Positions 35,969 through 48,032 of a stretch of 64,000 bases of DNA are shown here, in pieces; positions within the stretch are counted from its first letter, which is position 1, and the number at the start of each line of letters is the position of its first letter. The DNA comes from Flavobacterium ginsenosidimutans (GTDB lineage Bacteria; Bacteroidota; Bacteroidia; Flavobacteriales; Flavobacteriaceae). The position numbers and the translations under genes are program-made. The DNA lies in the NCBI RefSeq assembly GCF_003254625.1, contig NZ_QJRJ01000078.1, positions 1 through 64,000 on the forward strand, read 5' to 3'. Below the pieces are notes generated by a model. The model was not told the DNA's origin, made no database searches, and saw only the letters and a program-made list of their open reading frames with translations.

Positions 35969-36583
35969 TTATAATCGATACGAGATACCAAATTCAATAT
36001 TCTTTGTATTATATCCGGCATTACTGCTTCCTAAACCAGCATTTGATACATGTCTTACACTTGGTCGAACATCAAACTGGAAATCTTCATAATCGAATGC
36101 AAAACCAATTGCTAAAACATCTGCAAAAGCAAAACCTTTAGACATTCGTTCCGTTTCTGTATCTGTAATAAGAGGACCAACACTTCCTAATGCATAAATC
36201 GAAAAGATATTGCCAATAGGTTTTCTAACTATAAAACCGAAATTAAGAACATATTCCCTCACCTCTTTCAGTTTCATATATTCAATTCTTTTCTGCTCAA
36301 AATTGGGCGTATCTGGCTTTACAAAATAATAATTCAATAATTGATGTTTTCCAAAATTGATTTCGGGCTGGATTAGAATTTCGTACTTAAAATTTCTGGT
36401 CTCTTTTACCTTATAATAGAGTTGCGCCTTATAAAAATGATTCTCAAAAGTGTAATCAGTATTACTAAATTCACTTCCAAAACCATAACTCAAACCTATT
36501 CTATAATTACTGCTTTTTTCTTGCGCTTTAAGATGTATTGCAGCTAACAACACTACAATAAAGAATATCCGTTTTAGAAGCAT
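35969..36583 (-). CDS. PagL-like lipid A 3-O-deacylase family outer-membrane protein
   Basis: The ATG at 36583 begins a signal peptide (MLLKRIFFIVVLLAAIHLKAQ); an in-frame codon at 36613 is less likely. The 204-residue product is a small beta-barrel whose end RHVSNAGLGSSNAGYNTKN matches the PagL/acyloxyacyl-hydrolase signature. His178 and Ser180 keep the H-x-S spacing of the PagL catalytic pair, and Glu197 is a candidate third residue. PagL removes a 3-O-linked acyl chain from lipid A in the outer membrane. The barrel part is diverged, so activity is plausible but not certain. It is convergent with lgt. Confidence 0.75.
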   Translation of the reverse strand: MLLKRIFFIVVLLAAIHLKAQEKSSNYRIGLSYGFGSEFSNTDYTFENHFYKAQLYYKVKETRNFKYEILIQPEINFGKHQLLNYYFVKPDTPNFEQKRIEYMKLKEVREYVLNFGFIVRKPIGNIFSIYALGSVGPLITDTETERMSKGFAFADVLAIGFAFDYEDFQFDVRPSVRHVSNAGLGSSNAGYNTKNIEFGISYRL

Positions 36584-36613
36584 AATATATTTTTGGTTGG
36601 CACTTACAAACAT

Positions 36614-36649
36614 AAAAAAAAGATCCAGCTTTCACTGGATCTTTTTTTT
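36614..36649 (-). terminator. Terminator of secDF
   Basis: AAAGATCCAG pairs with CTGGATCTTT around a 6-nt loop with A and T tracts on both sides; it lies just past the secDF stop codon. Confidence 0.85.
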
Positions 36650-36669
36650 ATTTAGAATAAGGTTTTTAA

Positions 36670-39660
36670 TTATGCCTTATTGTGTTTGTCTTCGATTGTG
36701 TGTTTCTCATCACTTGAAATCGTATCTACCAATACTGGAGTTGCGATAAATAATGAAGAGTAAGTACCAACGATAATACCAATTAACATTGCGAAGATAA
36801 ATCCTCTAATAGACTCTCCACCGAAGATAAACATTGTTAATAATACAATGATCATCATTAATGAAGTATTCAATGTTCTTGATAATGTAGTATTAATAGA
36901 AGCGTTTACGATATCTTCGAAACTTCCTTTACGGTTTCCAATGATAAATTCTCTTACCCTGTCAAATACAATTACCGTATCGTTCATAGAGTAACCAATT
37001 ACAGTTAAGATCGCAGCGATAAAGTGCTGATCCATTTCCATGTGGAAAGGCATGAATTTATAACATAATGAATAGATTCCTAATACAAAGATAACGTCGT
37101 GCGCAACAGCTGCAATAGCACCTAATGAATATTGCCATTTACGGAAAGATACCATTAAGTATAAGAAAATAACTGCCATTGCTCCAAGAACTGCCCAGTA
37201 TGAGTTCGTTTTAATATCTTCAGAGATAGAAGCTCCAACTTTAGAAGCTTGTAAAACTCCTACTTTTTTACCATCAAATGAGTTAGTAAATTTATCATAA
37301 GAAGTATTTGGGAAATATTTCTGCAATCCTGCATATAATTTTTGGTTTACTTCTTCATCGATAGCTACACCATCTTCTTTAATTTTATATTTAGTTGTGA
37401 TTTTCAATTGATCATCATCACCTAAAATTTTAGCCTCAACTGGTGTACCGAAAGCAGCAGATAATTCATCTGAAACTACAGTAGCATCAACTGGTTTTTC
37501 GAATTTAACTTGGAAAGTTCTTCCTCCAACAAAATCAACACCCTCATCTAAACCGTTAACGAAGAAGATAGAAACTAAACTTACTACTGTTACAATAGAA
37601 GAGAAGATATAAGTGAATTTTTTGATTTTGATGAAATCAAAGTGGAAGTTTGTAAACCAGTTTTTAGTAATATTTGTAGAGAAAGTTAAATCAGCTTTTC
37701 CTGCAATATTTCTGTCAATAAAGATTCTAGCAATAAAGATTGATGTAAACAATGAAGTTACGATACCAATTAATAATGTTAATGCGAAACCTTTAATAGG
37801 ACCTGTTCCGAAAATAAATAAGATAGCTCCAGTTAAAACGTGAGTAACGTTAGCATCAATAATAGAACGCATTGCACCATGCCATCCGTAAGAAGCTTGA
37901 ACTGCCTCAGAAAGTGATTTTCCTTCACGCAATTCTTCTTTTGCTCTTTCGTAGATAATAATGTTCGCATCTACCGCAGTACCTAATGTAAGTACGATAC
38001 CTGCAATACCTGGTAATGTTAATACAAAACCAAAACTTGCCATAATTCCGAATAAGAATAGTAAGTTTAATAATAAAGCAAGGTTTGCATACCAACCAGC
38101 TTTACCATAATAGAATACCATCCAAACACAAACTAATAAGAAACCTAATACAGAAGAAATTGTACCTGCATCAATAGCAGCTTGTCCTAAAGATGGACCT
38201 ACAACAGTTGATTGGATAATATCTGCAGAAGCTGGTAATTTACCTGCATTTAATACGTTAGCTAAATCTTTAGTTTCAGCTACATCAAATGAACCTGTAA
38301 TCTCAGATCTTCCTCCAGCAATAGGACCGCTTGTTACACCTGGAGCAGAATATACGATATCATCTAATACAATAGCAATGTAGCTTTTTTGAGCAAATGC
38401 TCTTCCTGTTAACTCTTCCCAAACTTTAGCACCTTGGCTGTTCATTTGCATAGAAACTGCAGGTTTACCCATTTGGTCAAAAGTATCTTTTGCATCAGTT
38501 ACAACACCACCGCTCATTGCTGGGTTATTGTCTCTGTTTCCTTTTAAAGCGTATAATTCAACAGCTTCGATATCAGCTGCGCTTTTTACGTCTTTAGCTT
38601 TAGGATCTTTTATAGTTGTTGGCTTGCTCCATACAAATTTTGCATAGTGTTGGTCAGCAGCCAATAATACTCTAATTTCTGGTCTTTTGAAATAATCATT
38701 GATAGCAGCAGTATCTTTAGGAGCGAAGTAACCTAAAACAGGTCCACCACCTTGAACGATCATTTTATCAAATAAAGGATTGTTTCCTTTTTTAACATCT
38801 GAAGAATCTTTAGCATCTGTTAATAATGCATTTAATGAATCTTTAGCAACAGTTTTAGTTTCAGTCTTTTTAACTTCAGTTTTCTTTAAAGCTTCGTTTG
38901 CTGATACTAAGAAATTACCAATTTCTTCAATTTTGAAAGTTTCCCAAAACTCTAATTGAGCTTTTCCACCTAATAATTTTTTAATTCTATCAACATCCTT
39001 AGCACCTGGAAGCTCAACTAAGATTCTTCCTGTTTCTCCTAATTTTTGGATGTTTGGTTGTGTAACACCAAATTTGTCGATACGCTCTCTTAATACTTTA
39101 AAAGCACTTTCTACAGACTCATCAACTTTTCTTTTGATAACTTTTTGAACTTGTGCATCAGACATTTGAAAATCTACACCACCTTCACCTTGAAGGCTTC
39201 TGTTAGCGAAAATATCTGGAGATGCTAATTTTACAGAACCTTTTGAATTAGCTTCAAAAGCTTCGAAAAACTTATTTAAATACGTTTTGTTTCCTTCTAA
39301 ATTTGCAGATGCATCAGCTAATGATTTATTAAAAACTGGATTTTTAGAATTATTAGCCAAACCTTTTAATACATCTTTAATAGAAATTTGAAGAATTACG
39401 TTGATTCCTCCTTCTAAGTCAAGACCTTTATTAAGCTGCTTGTTTTTCACTTCGTTGTAAGTGAAATCAGTAAAACCAAGGTTTAATACTTTTTCTTTAC
39501 CAATAGAATCTAAATATTTCAGCTCTTTATCAGGATTATCTCCTGCAAAAGCTTTAGCTTCACTTTTGACACCATTTGCCACAAAAGTGAATGATAGTTG
39601 GTAAATACTTACCAATGCAAATAGAATTGCGAAAAATTTAATAAGTCCTTTATTCTGCAT
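36670..39660 (-). CDS. secDF: Fused protein translocase subunit SecDF
   Basis: This 996-residue protein joins SecD and SecF in one chain, as in other Bacteroidota. It has a first membrane helix (residues ~7-28), a large periplasmic domain with LNKGLDLEGGINVIL and the P1-head region, then SecD helices with LGTAVDANIIIYERAKEELREGKSL at about residue 570. A linker precedes the SecF half with GVDFVGGRTFQVKF and YSMNDTVIVFDRVREF near residue 900. The C-terminal tail is basic. The Bacteroidota-type insert with Lys/Asp-rich linkers (TEVKKTETKTVAKDS) is present. SecDF uses proton flow to help pull proteins through SecYEG. It is a single-gene unit with its own promoter and terminator. Confidence 0.96.
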   Translation of the reverse strand: MQNKGLIKFFAILFALVSIYQLSFTFVANGVKSEAKAFAGDNPDKELKYLDSIGKEKVLNLGFTDFTYNEVKNKQLNKGLDLEGGINVILQISIKDVLKGLANNSKNPVFNKSLADASANLEGNKTYLNKFFEAFEANSKGSVKLASPDIFANRSLQGEGGVDFQMSDAQVQKVIKRKVDESVESAFKVLRERIDKFGVTQPNIQKLGETGRILVELPGAKDVDRIKKLLGGKAQLEFWETFKIEEIGNFLVSANEALKKTEVKKTETKTVAKDSLNALLTDAKDSSDVKKGNNPLFDKMIVQGGGPVLGYFAPKDTAAINDYFKRPEIRVLLAADQHYAKFVWSKPTTIKDPKAKDVKSAADIEAVELYALKGNRDNNPAMSGGVVTDAKDTFDQMGKPAVSMQMNSQGAKVWEELTGRAFAQKSYIAIVLDDIVYSAPGVTSGPIAGGRSEITGSFDVAETKDLANVLNAGKLPASADIIQSTVVGPSLGQAAIDAGTISSVLGFLLVCVWMVFYYGKAGWYANLALLLNLLFLFGIMASFGFVLTLPGIAGIVLTLGTAVDANIIIYERAKEELREGKSLSEAVQASYGWHGAMRSIIDANVTHVLTGAILFIFGTGPIKGFALTLLIGIVTSLFTSIFIARIFIDRNIAGKADLTFSTNITKNWFTNFHFDFIKIKKFTYIFSSIVTVVSLVSIFFVNGLDEGVDFVGGRTFQVKFEKPVDATVVSDELSAAFGTPVEAKILGDDDQLKITTKYKIKEDGVAIDEEVNQKLYAGLQKYFPNTSYDKFTNSFDGKKVGVLQASKVGASISEDIKTNSYWAVLGAMAVIFLYLMVSFRKWQYSLGAIAAVAHDVIFVLGIYSLCYKFMPFHMEMDQHFIAAILTVIGYSMNDTVIVFDRVREFIIGNRKGSFEDIVNASINTTLSRTLNTSLMMIIVLLTMFIFGGESIRGFIFAMLIGIIVGTYSSLFIATPVLVDTISSDEKHTIEDKHNKA

Positions 39661-39785
39661 TATTACTAAAAATTAATTATGTTTTATTTTTGTTTTTGCT
39701 TTAAACTCCCATAAAATAAGCCCTGACATGATTTTTTAAAACAAAAAAACGAGATCACGAATTACCAATTTTTTTTTAAACCGAG

Positions 39786-39817
39786 CAAATATATAATTAA
39801 CGAAAATATTAACCAAT
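39786..39817 (-). promoter_or_regulatory. Promoter of secDF
   Basis: Read leftward: ATTG at 39814-39817, a 20-bp spacer, then an exact TATATTTG at 39786-39793. The leader to the ATG at 39660 would be about 120 nt. Confidence 0.6.
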
Positions 39818-39836
39818 TTATTTATTAATTAATCTC

Positions 39837-39868
39837 AAAAAAAAAGCTGCAAAAGTGCAGCTTTTTTT
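39837..39868 (-). terminator. Terminator of mdh
   Basis: AAAAAAGCTGCA pairs with TGCAGCTTTTTT around a short loop, with long A and T tracts, just after the mdh stop. Confidence 0.9.
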
Positions 39869-39885
39869 CTTTTTTGCCGTTTTTA

Positions 39886-40821
39886 TTATACTAAAATCGT
39901 TTTTAGGGCATCATTCATACTACGAACCGCATCTGCACTTTTGGCAAATAACGCCTTTTCGTGATCATTTAAGTTTATATCTAGAATTTCTTCTACTCCG
40001 TTTTTACCAATTATACAAGGTACTCCTATACAGATATCATTTTGACCATATTCTCCTTCTACAAAAACAGAACATGCAATCATTTTTTTCTGATCATTCA
40101 AAATACTATCTACCAAATAAGCTACAGAAGCTCCTGGCGCATACCAAGCCGAAGTTCCAAGAAGACCTGTAAGAGTTGCTCCTCCTACCATAGTATCTGC
40201 TGCAACTTTTTGCAACACTTCTTCTGAAAGAAACTCCGATACCGGAATCCCGTTATAAGATGCTAAACGTGTTAACGGAATCATCGTTGTATCTCCATGA
40301 CCTCCAATTACCATTGCCGAAATATCATTTGCTGGTTTATCTAAAGCTAACGAAAGATAAGTTCTAAAGCGAGAACTATCTAAAGCTCCACCCATTCCTA
40401 TAATTCTATTTTTTGGAAGACCTGTAGCTTTTAAAGCTAAATACGTCATCGTATCCATTGGATTGGAAACTACGACAATAATCGTATTAGGTGAATACTT
40501 TAGTACATTCTCAGCAACTGTTTTAACAATTCCTGCATTGATACCTATTAATTCTTCTCTTGTCATTCCTGGTTTTCTCGGAATTCCTGATGTAATTACT
40601 ACTACATCACTTCCGGCAGTTTTAGAATAATCATTGGTCACACCCGACACTTTGGTATTAAAACCTGTGTTTGTGGCGCACTGTGTAATATCCAGTGCCT
40701 TCCCCTCTGCAAAACCTTCTTTAATATCCAACAATACTACTTCGCTCGCAATTCCTCTATACGAAATAACATCTGCACATGTAGCTCCAACATTTCCTGC
40801 TCCTACAATGGTAACTTTCAT
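39886..40821 (-). CDS. mdh: Malate dehydrogenase
   Basis: This 311-residue enzyme oxidises malate to oxaloacetate with NAD in the TCA cycle. The Rossmann motif VGAGNVGATCADVI is at the N-terminus with the acidic LLDIKEG afterwards, indicating NAD preference. Substrate-binding arginines are in SGIPRKPGMTREELI and in the SRFRTYLS segment. The catalytic histidine lies in VIGGHGDTTMIPL at about residue 175. It belongs to the LDH-like MDH group typical of Bacteroidota. Length is normal. A GTTTAAT-rich inverted array lies in the gap to gyrB (about 40865-40920). Confidence 0.96.
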   Translation of the reverse strand: MKVTIVGAGNVGATCADVISYRGIASEVVLLDIKEGFAEGKALDITQCATNTGFNTKVSGVTNDYSKTAGSDVVVITSGIPRKPGMTREELIGINAGIVKTVAENVLKYSPNTIIVVVSNPMDTMTYLALKATGLPKNRIIGMGGALDSSRFRTYLSLALDKPANDISAMVIGGHGDTTMIPLTRLASYNGIPVSEFLSEEVLQKVAADTMVGGATLTGLLGTSAWYAPGASVAYLVDSILNDQKKMIACSVFVEGEYGQNDICIGVPCIIGKNGVEEILDINLNDHEKALFAKSADAVRSMNDALKTILV

Positions 40822-40931
40822 ATTTTATACTTTATCGGTTATTAATTTTGTCTATTCTTTAAAAAGACAATTCGTTTAATTGTCTAGTAAATTTAAACAA
40901 TTAAACGAATTGAAATTATTAATTTTTCATT

Positions 40932-42929
<1,998 letters not shown>

Positions 42930-43068
42930 CTATATACCCATTAAAATACGACTTAAAGCACTTAAGTTATTAACACAATTGTCTGAAAAACCAAAAAATA
43001 AACCCAAAAATGAATTTAAATTCCAATTTTCTTAAATTCCAAATTCTAAAAATGGTAATAACACAAAA

Positions 43069-43107
43069 AAAACCGAAATGACATTTTAAAAATGTATTTC
43101 GGTTTTG
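43069..43107 (-). terminator. Terminator of the M16 peptidase gene
   Basis: AAAACCGAAAT with an inner ACATTTT pairs with AAAATGT and ATTTCGGTTTT; A and T tracts flank the stem. Confidence 0.85.
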
Positions 43108-43153
43108 CTTTATGATTCGAAAAACTAAATTTAGAGTTTTAGTCCAAATCTGC

Positions 43154-45889
43154 TTATTGTTTCTTATTAAAATCTCCAGCGTAGATTGACGTCATTTTGT
43201 CTAAACTCAAGTATTTTCTAATTACATTATTAACATCGTCTAATTTTAACGCTTTAACTTTATTTTCTAAGTCATCATAATCTTCTAGAGGAATTCCATA
43301 TTGTAAATAGGTATTTACAAGCCCAATCAAAGTATTATCATTTCCTAATCTTGTTTTTCTGCCATTCTGCCAACTTTTAAAATTCGACTTCATTTCTTCG
43401 GCAGTAAAACCGTCTTTTAATGCTTTCGAAATCTCTTCTTTAACTGCAGTTTCAACCGCATTCTTTTTAGTAGGGTTTAAAAGAGCATAATATTGCCAAT
43501 ATGCTACATCATTTGTAATTGGCACATTTATCATTGCTCCTGCCCCATAACTTATTCCTTCTTTTTCACGTAATCTCATCGGAATTCTAGCACTTAAAAA
43601 ACCTCCGCTTCCTAATATTTCATTTGCCATTACAAAAGCTGGATAATCTGGACTATTTCTATCCATTTTAAAACTCACCCTTCCAAGCGCAACAGCATTT
43701 TCTTTATCAGGAGTAAGCAAATCTTTATCTGATTTTTTTGTTTCAAAATAAGTAGGTTTTGCAATTTCATACTTTGATTTTGAATTCCATTTTCCAAAAG
43801 TATTTTCTAAAATCACCCCAATTTCTTTTGCATCTAAATCAGTAACAATACTTCCTACTCCATTATTTCCTCCTAAAATATTTTTATAGAAATCAACTAG
43901 TTCAGATTGTTTTATCTGTTTAAAGGCATCTATTTGCTCTTGAGTTGTAGAGGTATAAAAAATACTTTCTTTTGGATAGGGATTAGTTTGTCTAACAATT
44001 TGATTAAAAGCAATTGACTCTGGATCATTCAATCTTCCTTCAAGATAAGTGTTATAGTCACTAATTGTCTTGGTCAACTCATTTTGAGGAAAAGTCGAAT
44101 TAAGAAGTAAATCTTCTAAAATCCCCATAACCTCTTTAAAACTTTCTTTGTAAGTTGTCACATAAACAGAAAGCGTCTGTTGGCCAAAACCAAAATAAAT
44201 ACTTGATTTTAATTGATCTAAACGATCTTGTATTTGTTCTTTGCTTTTTGTTTTTGTTCCTGTTTTAAGCAGTTCTGCCAAAATAACTCCAACATTTGAT
44301 TTTCCTTCAAGATCTTTTTCATTACTAACAGGGAAAATAAAATTGGCCTGAACCTTTCCTCCTTTTATTTCTTTTTTAATAACACCATACTTAACACCAT
44401 TTGTCAGTTTCCCTTCAGTCAAATTTTGTTTTAGATTTTTGATTGACGCCTCAAAATCTGCAATTTCTTTTTCCAAAGCTCTCCCTTTGTAATCTTTAGT
44501 TAATGCAACAATTTGATCATCTGTATATTCTACAGGTTTAATTCTCTGTTCATCTTTTGATGGAATAAATATCCCAACTGTTCTGTTATTACTTCTAAAA
44601 TACTTTTCTGCAACACGCTGAATATCTTCCTTAGTTAGTTTTTCAACTCCATCTCGATATAAATACCCCAATCTATAATCGCCAGCACTAATAATTTGCG
44701 TTAAATTAATTGCATAATAAATGGTGTTATTTTTAACAGATTCTATTTCTTTAATAATTTTAGCTTTAGCTCTGTTTACATCCTCATCTGTATATTTTAT
44801 CGTTGCAATTTTATCCAATTCTCCTCTAACAATATCTTGGGTTGCCTTTATATCTTTATCGTTGCCTAGAGAAAATCCAAAATACATGTAACCAGCATCT
44901 CTTAAAGTTGGTTGCCAAGAATAAAGGCTTGAAACTTTCTGAGTATCTACCAATGATTTATATAAATATCCTGAAGGATCTGCAGTCAAAATCTCACCTA
45001 ATGCATCAATAGCAGCAAAATCTTTATCAACATAAGAAACCGTGTGATATAGTGCTCCAACATTTTTGCTGTCGCCTGCTCTTTTCAATTCTACAAATTT
45101 TTCACCATCCTGCGAAGGCTCAATTGTATAGGTTTTATCTAAAACTCTTTTAGGTCTTGGAACAGCTCCAAAATACTGACCAATATATTGCAATGCTTTT
45201 TGCTCATCAAATTTACCTGCAACGACCAAAGTCGCATTATCTGGCTGGTAATATTTTTCATAAAAAACTCTAAGCGTATTTGCTTTTACGCGTTCGATAT
45301 CTTCTTTACTTCCAATAGTACTATTTCCGTAGTTATGCCACAAATAAGCAGTCGAAACCACTCTTTCTTGCAAAACTCTTTCTGGTCTATTTTCGCTTAT
45401 TTCAAACTCGTTTCTTACAACTGAAAATTCCTTATCCAAATCCGATTGAAGAATAGTTGCGTTAATCATTCTATCAGCTTCCATCTCGATACTCCATTTC
45501 AGGTTTTCATCACTCGATGGAAAAATTTCATAATAATTTGTACGGTCAAGCCAAGTGGTTCCGTTTGCATTTCCTCCTTTATCAGCAAGCATCTTTTTGA
45601 TGTCTCCCAGATTTTTAGTGCTTTTAAAAAGCATGTGTTCTAACAAATGAGCCATTCCTTTTTCGCCATAACCTTCATTTCTAGAACCTACATTATAAAC
45701 AATATTGACTACCATGTTACTTTGAGAAGCATCAGGAATCAAAAGAACTTTTAGTCCATTGTTTAAAGAATATTCTTTAACACCTTCAACATTTGTAATA
45801 AATTTAGGCACTTCTGCCTTTTGTGCGTAAACTGAGCTCAAAGAAATTAATGAGCAGCATAAAATTCCACTTAGTAATAGTTTTCTCAT
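43154..45889 (-). CDS. M16 family zinc metallopeptidase (two-domain, exported)
   Basis: The product is 911 residues. A signal peptide ends in SSVYAQ (residue 23). The inverted zinc motif HLLEH is His81-x-x-Glu84-His85 in GMAHLLEHMLFKST; the third ligand, a downstream Glu, lies in EFSVVRNEFEISENRPE. The C-terminal half (from ~residue 490) repeats the M16 fold without the zinc motif, as in pitrilysin-type enzymes, and has the R/Y pair in GGFLSARIPMRLREKEGISYGAGA. It is probably a periplasmic peptidase that degrades short peptides. Promoter and terminator are its own, so it looks monocistronic. Confidence 0.93.
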   Translation of the reverse strand: MRKLLLSGILCCSLISLSSVYAQKAEVPKFITNVEGVKEYSLNNGLKVLLIPDASQSNMVVNIVYNVGSRNEGYGEKGMAHLLEHMLFKSTKNLGDIKKMLADKGGNANGTTWLDRTNYYEIFPSSDENLKWSIEMEADRMINATILQSDLDKEFSVVRNEFEISENRPERVLQERVVSTAYLWHNYGNSTIGSKEDIERVKANTLRVFYEKYYQPDNATLVVAGKFDEQKALQYIGQYFGAVPRPKRVLDKTYTIEPSQDGEKFVELKRAGDSKNVGALYHTVSYVDKDFAAIDALGEILTADPSGYLYKSLVDTQKVSSLYSWQPTLRDAGYMYFGFSLGNDKDIKATQDIVRGELDKIATIKYTDEDVNRAKAKIIKEIESVKNNTIYYAINLTQIISAGDYRLGYLYRDGVEKLTKEDIQRVAEKYFRSNNRTVGIFIPSKDEQRIKPVEYTDDQIVALTKDYKGRALEKEIADFEASIKNLKQNLTEGKLTNGVKYGVIKKEIKGGKVQANFIFPVSNEKDLEGKSNVGVILAELLKTGTKTKSKEQIQDRLDQLKSSIYFGFGQQTLSVYVTTYKESFKEVMGILEDLLLNSTFPQNELTKTISDYNTYLEGRLNDPESIAFNQIVRQTNPYPKESIFYTSTTQEQIDAFKQIKQSELVDFYKNILGGNNGVGSIVTDLDAKEIGVILENTFGKWNSKSKYEIAKPTYFETKKSDKDLLTPDKENAVALGRVSFKMDRNSPDYPAFVMANEILGSGGFLSARIPMRLREKEGISYGAGAMINVPITNDVAYWQYYALLNPTKKNAVETAVKEEISKALKDGFTAEEMKSNFKSWQNGRKTRLGNDNTLIGLVNTYLQYGIPLEDYDDLENKVKALKLDDVNNVIRKYLSLDKMTSIYAGDFNKKQ

Positions 45890-45935
45890 AGGTTTTGTTT
45901 ATATTGGTTTAAGGATTAAAATATTCCTTCGCAAC

Positions 45936-45965
45936 CAAATATAGTATTTTTCCTAAGCTCAGAAA
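45936..45965 (-). promoter_or_regulatory. Promoter of the M16 peptidase gene
   Basis: Read leftward: TTTC at 45962-45965, an 18-bp spacer, then an exact TATATTTG at 45936-45943. Confidence 0.55.
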
Positions 45966-46042
45966 TCCTTGTTAACTTAGTTTTAGTATTTTACGGGATG
46001 CCGTAAAATATTCATTCTGAATTTCACAAATAATACAAAAAG

Positions 46043-46083
46043 AAAAAACCGAAACTATATTTAGCATATAGTTTCGGTTTTTT
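46043..46083 (-). terminator. Terminator of the asnB paralogue
   Basis: AAAAAACCGAAACTATAT (46043-46060) pairs perfectly with its reverse complement ending at 46083, around a 5-nt loop. Confidence 0.9.
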
Positions 46084-46102
46084 CCTTTATAATCTTAAGT
46101 TT

Positions 46103-47716
46103 TTAAACTGCCATTCCAGATTTTACAGATTCAAAATTCCCATTTAAATGGGCTGCATTTGCTCTTCCACTTGGATCTAGATTTTCCTGCCATTTTGGAA
46201 TCCATTTACGAACGGTTTGCGCCGCGCTGACCTGTGGATAGTATTTATGAAAAATTGATCGATACAAGTAGGCTTCTTTCGTTGTTGGTGAATTATATGG
46301 GAATTCTACACTTGCACCTGCTAATTGCTCATCCGTAACTTGCGAAGCACAATATTCAATTAATTCATCAACCCAATTGTATCCTACTCCATCAGAAAAT
46401 TGCTCTTTCTGACGCCATAAAATTTCTGAAGGCAAATAAGGATCTTCTGTATCAAAGGCTTTTCTTAAAATATATTTTTCAACGCCGTCATAATTTTTCG
46501 GCTGTTTTTCTTCTGTTTTGATTCGAATAGCAACATCTAAAAATTCTGTATCTAAAAAAGGAATTCTAACCTCAAGTCCATTAGCCATTGTTGTTTTATC
46601 AGCGCGAAGTAAATCTGCTGTAAATAACTTCTGAACTCTTTCGATTGTTTCATCTTGAAATTCTTCTTCTGTAGGTGCATTTCTAAAATATAAATGTCCT
46701 CCAAAAACCTCATCTGCACCTTCTCCTGACAAGATCACTTTTATGCCTTGATCAGCAATCGCTTTAGACAATAAATACATTGGAACTCCAGATCTTACTG
46801 AAATAATATCGTAAGTTTCAATATGATAGATTACTTTTTCTAAAACCTTAACTCCTTCTTCTACTGAAAAATGAATTTCGTGATGCTCTGTCCCTAAAAA
46901 CTCAGCTGCTTTTCTAGCTGCAATATTATCAGGCGCATTAGCATCTAATCCGATAGAAAATGAATGTAGTTTTTGACCTTTCGCTTTTAATAATCGAGAA
47001 GTGATCGAAGAAATTAAAGAAGTATCTAATCCTCCTGACAAAACAACTCCTAAAGGAACTTCTGCCAACAAACGTTTACTCGTTGCCTTAATTAAACTTT
47101 CACGAATCAAATCTAAGTCAAGAGGTTGCTTTGCGTTTTTATGATCTTCGTATTCTGGGCGGTAATATTTAACAAAACCAGTTTTTGCTGTATAATAATG
47201 TCCCGGAGGAAAAGTAGAAAACGTTTTGCATTGATCTGCAATAGATTTCATTTCTGATGAGAAGTAAATTCTACCTCTTTCATCCAATCCATAATACAAA
47301 GGCTTCACCCCAATTGGGTCGCGTCCCGCAATATATTTGTCGCCGTCGATTACTACAAAAGCAAAATCTCCATCCAATTTATTGCAAAAATCATATCCAA
47401 ATTCTTCATAAAGATGTACAATTACTTCTGAATCTGACTCTGTTCTAAAAGTATGATTTTTTAAAACTGTATTTTTAAGCTCTTGATAATTATAAATTTC
47501 ACCATCATGAACCATCCAAGCTTTATCCGTTCCTTGAATAGGCTGTTTTCCTGAGTTAAGATCAATAATAGATAAACTTTCATGACAAAGCACACTTCCA
47601 TTTTCCATAATATGAACATCGCTTTCATCAGGGCCACGATGTGACATTCTTTCTGATAGTTCTTTTACAAGTTTGGGGTCTTTTCCTTTACCAATTACAG
47701 CTAATAATCCAGACAT
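46103..47716 (-). CDS. Asparagine synthetase B paralogue with degenerate glutaminase site
   Basis: The product is 537 residues, AsnB-like throughout. The N-terminal Ntn-type glutaminase domain has lost key residues: the catalytic Cys2 is Ser2 (MSGLLAV, codon TCT), the glutamine-binding Arg is Ser47 (HESLSIID instead of HERL), and the oxyanion Asn is Asp71 (HDGEIYN instead of NGEIYN). Asp95 (TESDSEV) is kept. The synthetase domain keeps the PP-loop VVLSGGLDTS and LSGEGADEVFGG. Predicted activity is ammonia-dependent asparagine synthesis, or partnership with the intact AsnB next door. An altered acceptor is also possible. A sequencing error is unlikely, since three separate codons differ. The two genes are separated by 316 bp with a terminator, so transcription is probably independent. 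Confidence 0.85.
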   Translation of the reverse strand: MSGLLAVIGKGKDPKLVKELSERMSHRGPDESDVHIMENGSVLCHESLSIIDLNSGKQPIQGTDKAWMVHDGEIYNYQELKNTVLKNHTFRTESDSEVIVHLYEEFGYDFCNKLDGDFAFVVIDGDKYIAGRDPIGVKPLYYGLDERGRIYFSSEMKSIADQCKTFSTFPPGHYYTAKTGFVKYYRPEYEDHKNAKQPLDLDLIRESLIKATSKRLLAEVPLGVVLSGGLDTSLISSITSRLLKAKGQKLHSFSIGLDANAPDNIAARKAAEFLGTEHHEIHFSVEEGVKVLEKVIYHIETYDIISVRSGVPMYLLSKAIADQGIKVILSGEGADEVFGGHLYFRNAPTEEEFQDETIERVQKLFTADLLRADKTTMANGLEVRIPFLDTEFLDVAIRIKTEEKQPKNYDGVEKYILRKAFDTEDPYLPSEILWRQKEQFSDGVGYNWVDELIEYCASQVTDEQLAGASVEFPYNSPTTKEAYLYRSIFHKYYPQVSAAQTVRKWIPKWQENLDPSGRANAAHLNGNFESVKSGMAV

Positions 47717-48032
47717 AATCTTTTATTTTATTATTCCATTTCCTTTTATAGTTCAAAATTTGGTTTGAACATTAAAAAAACATTAAAATTTTTCAGTGAA
47801 AGCAAAACTATGTATTAATTTTTGCTTTCAGCTATTAATTTGATTAAAATATTTAGCATTCGATAATAATACTGCAGATGCCAAATATATTAAAAGAAAG
47901 TCAAACATATACGTCTCAAATTTCACAAACATCTGAAATTGTATAATTTAACATCCTAAGACAAGAAAAACGCCCTCGGTGGAGAACGTTTTTCTAAAAA
48001 ATATATACTAATTCTAAAAATTAAACTCTTAT
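47717..48032. other. Intergenic region between the two asnB genes
   Basis: AT-rich gap of 316 bp. It holds the terminator at 47965-47994 and -7 matches read leftward at 47882-47889 (TATATTTG) and 47902-47909 (TATGTTTG) that could drive the downstream paralogue. No -33 element at normal spacing was found. No reading frame is credible. Confidence 0.45.
47965..47994 (-). terminator. Terminator of asnB
   Basis: GAAAAACG (47965-47972) pairs with CGTTTTTC (47987-47994) with an inner CTC/GAG pairing; a T-rich tract follows on the leftward strand. Confidence 0.65.
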
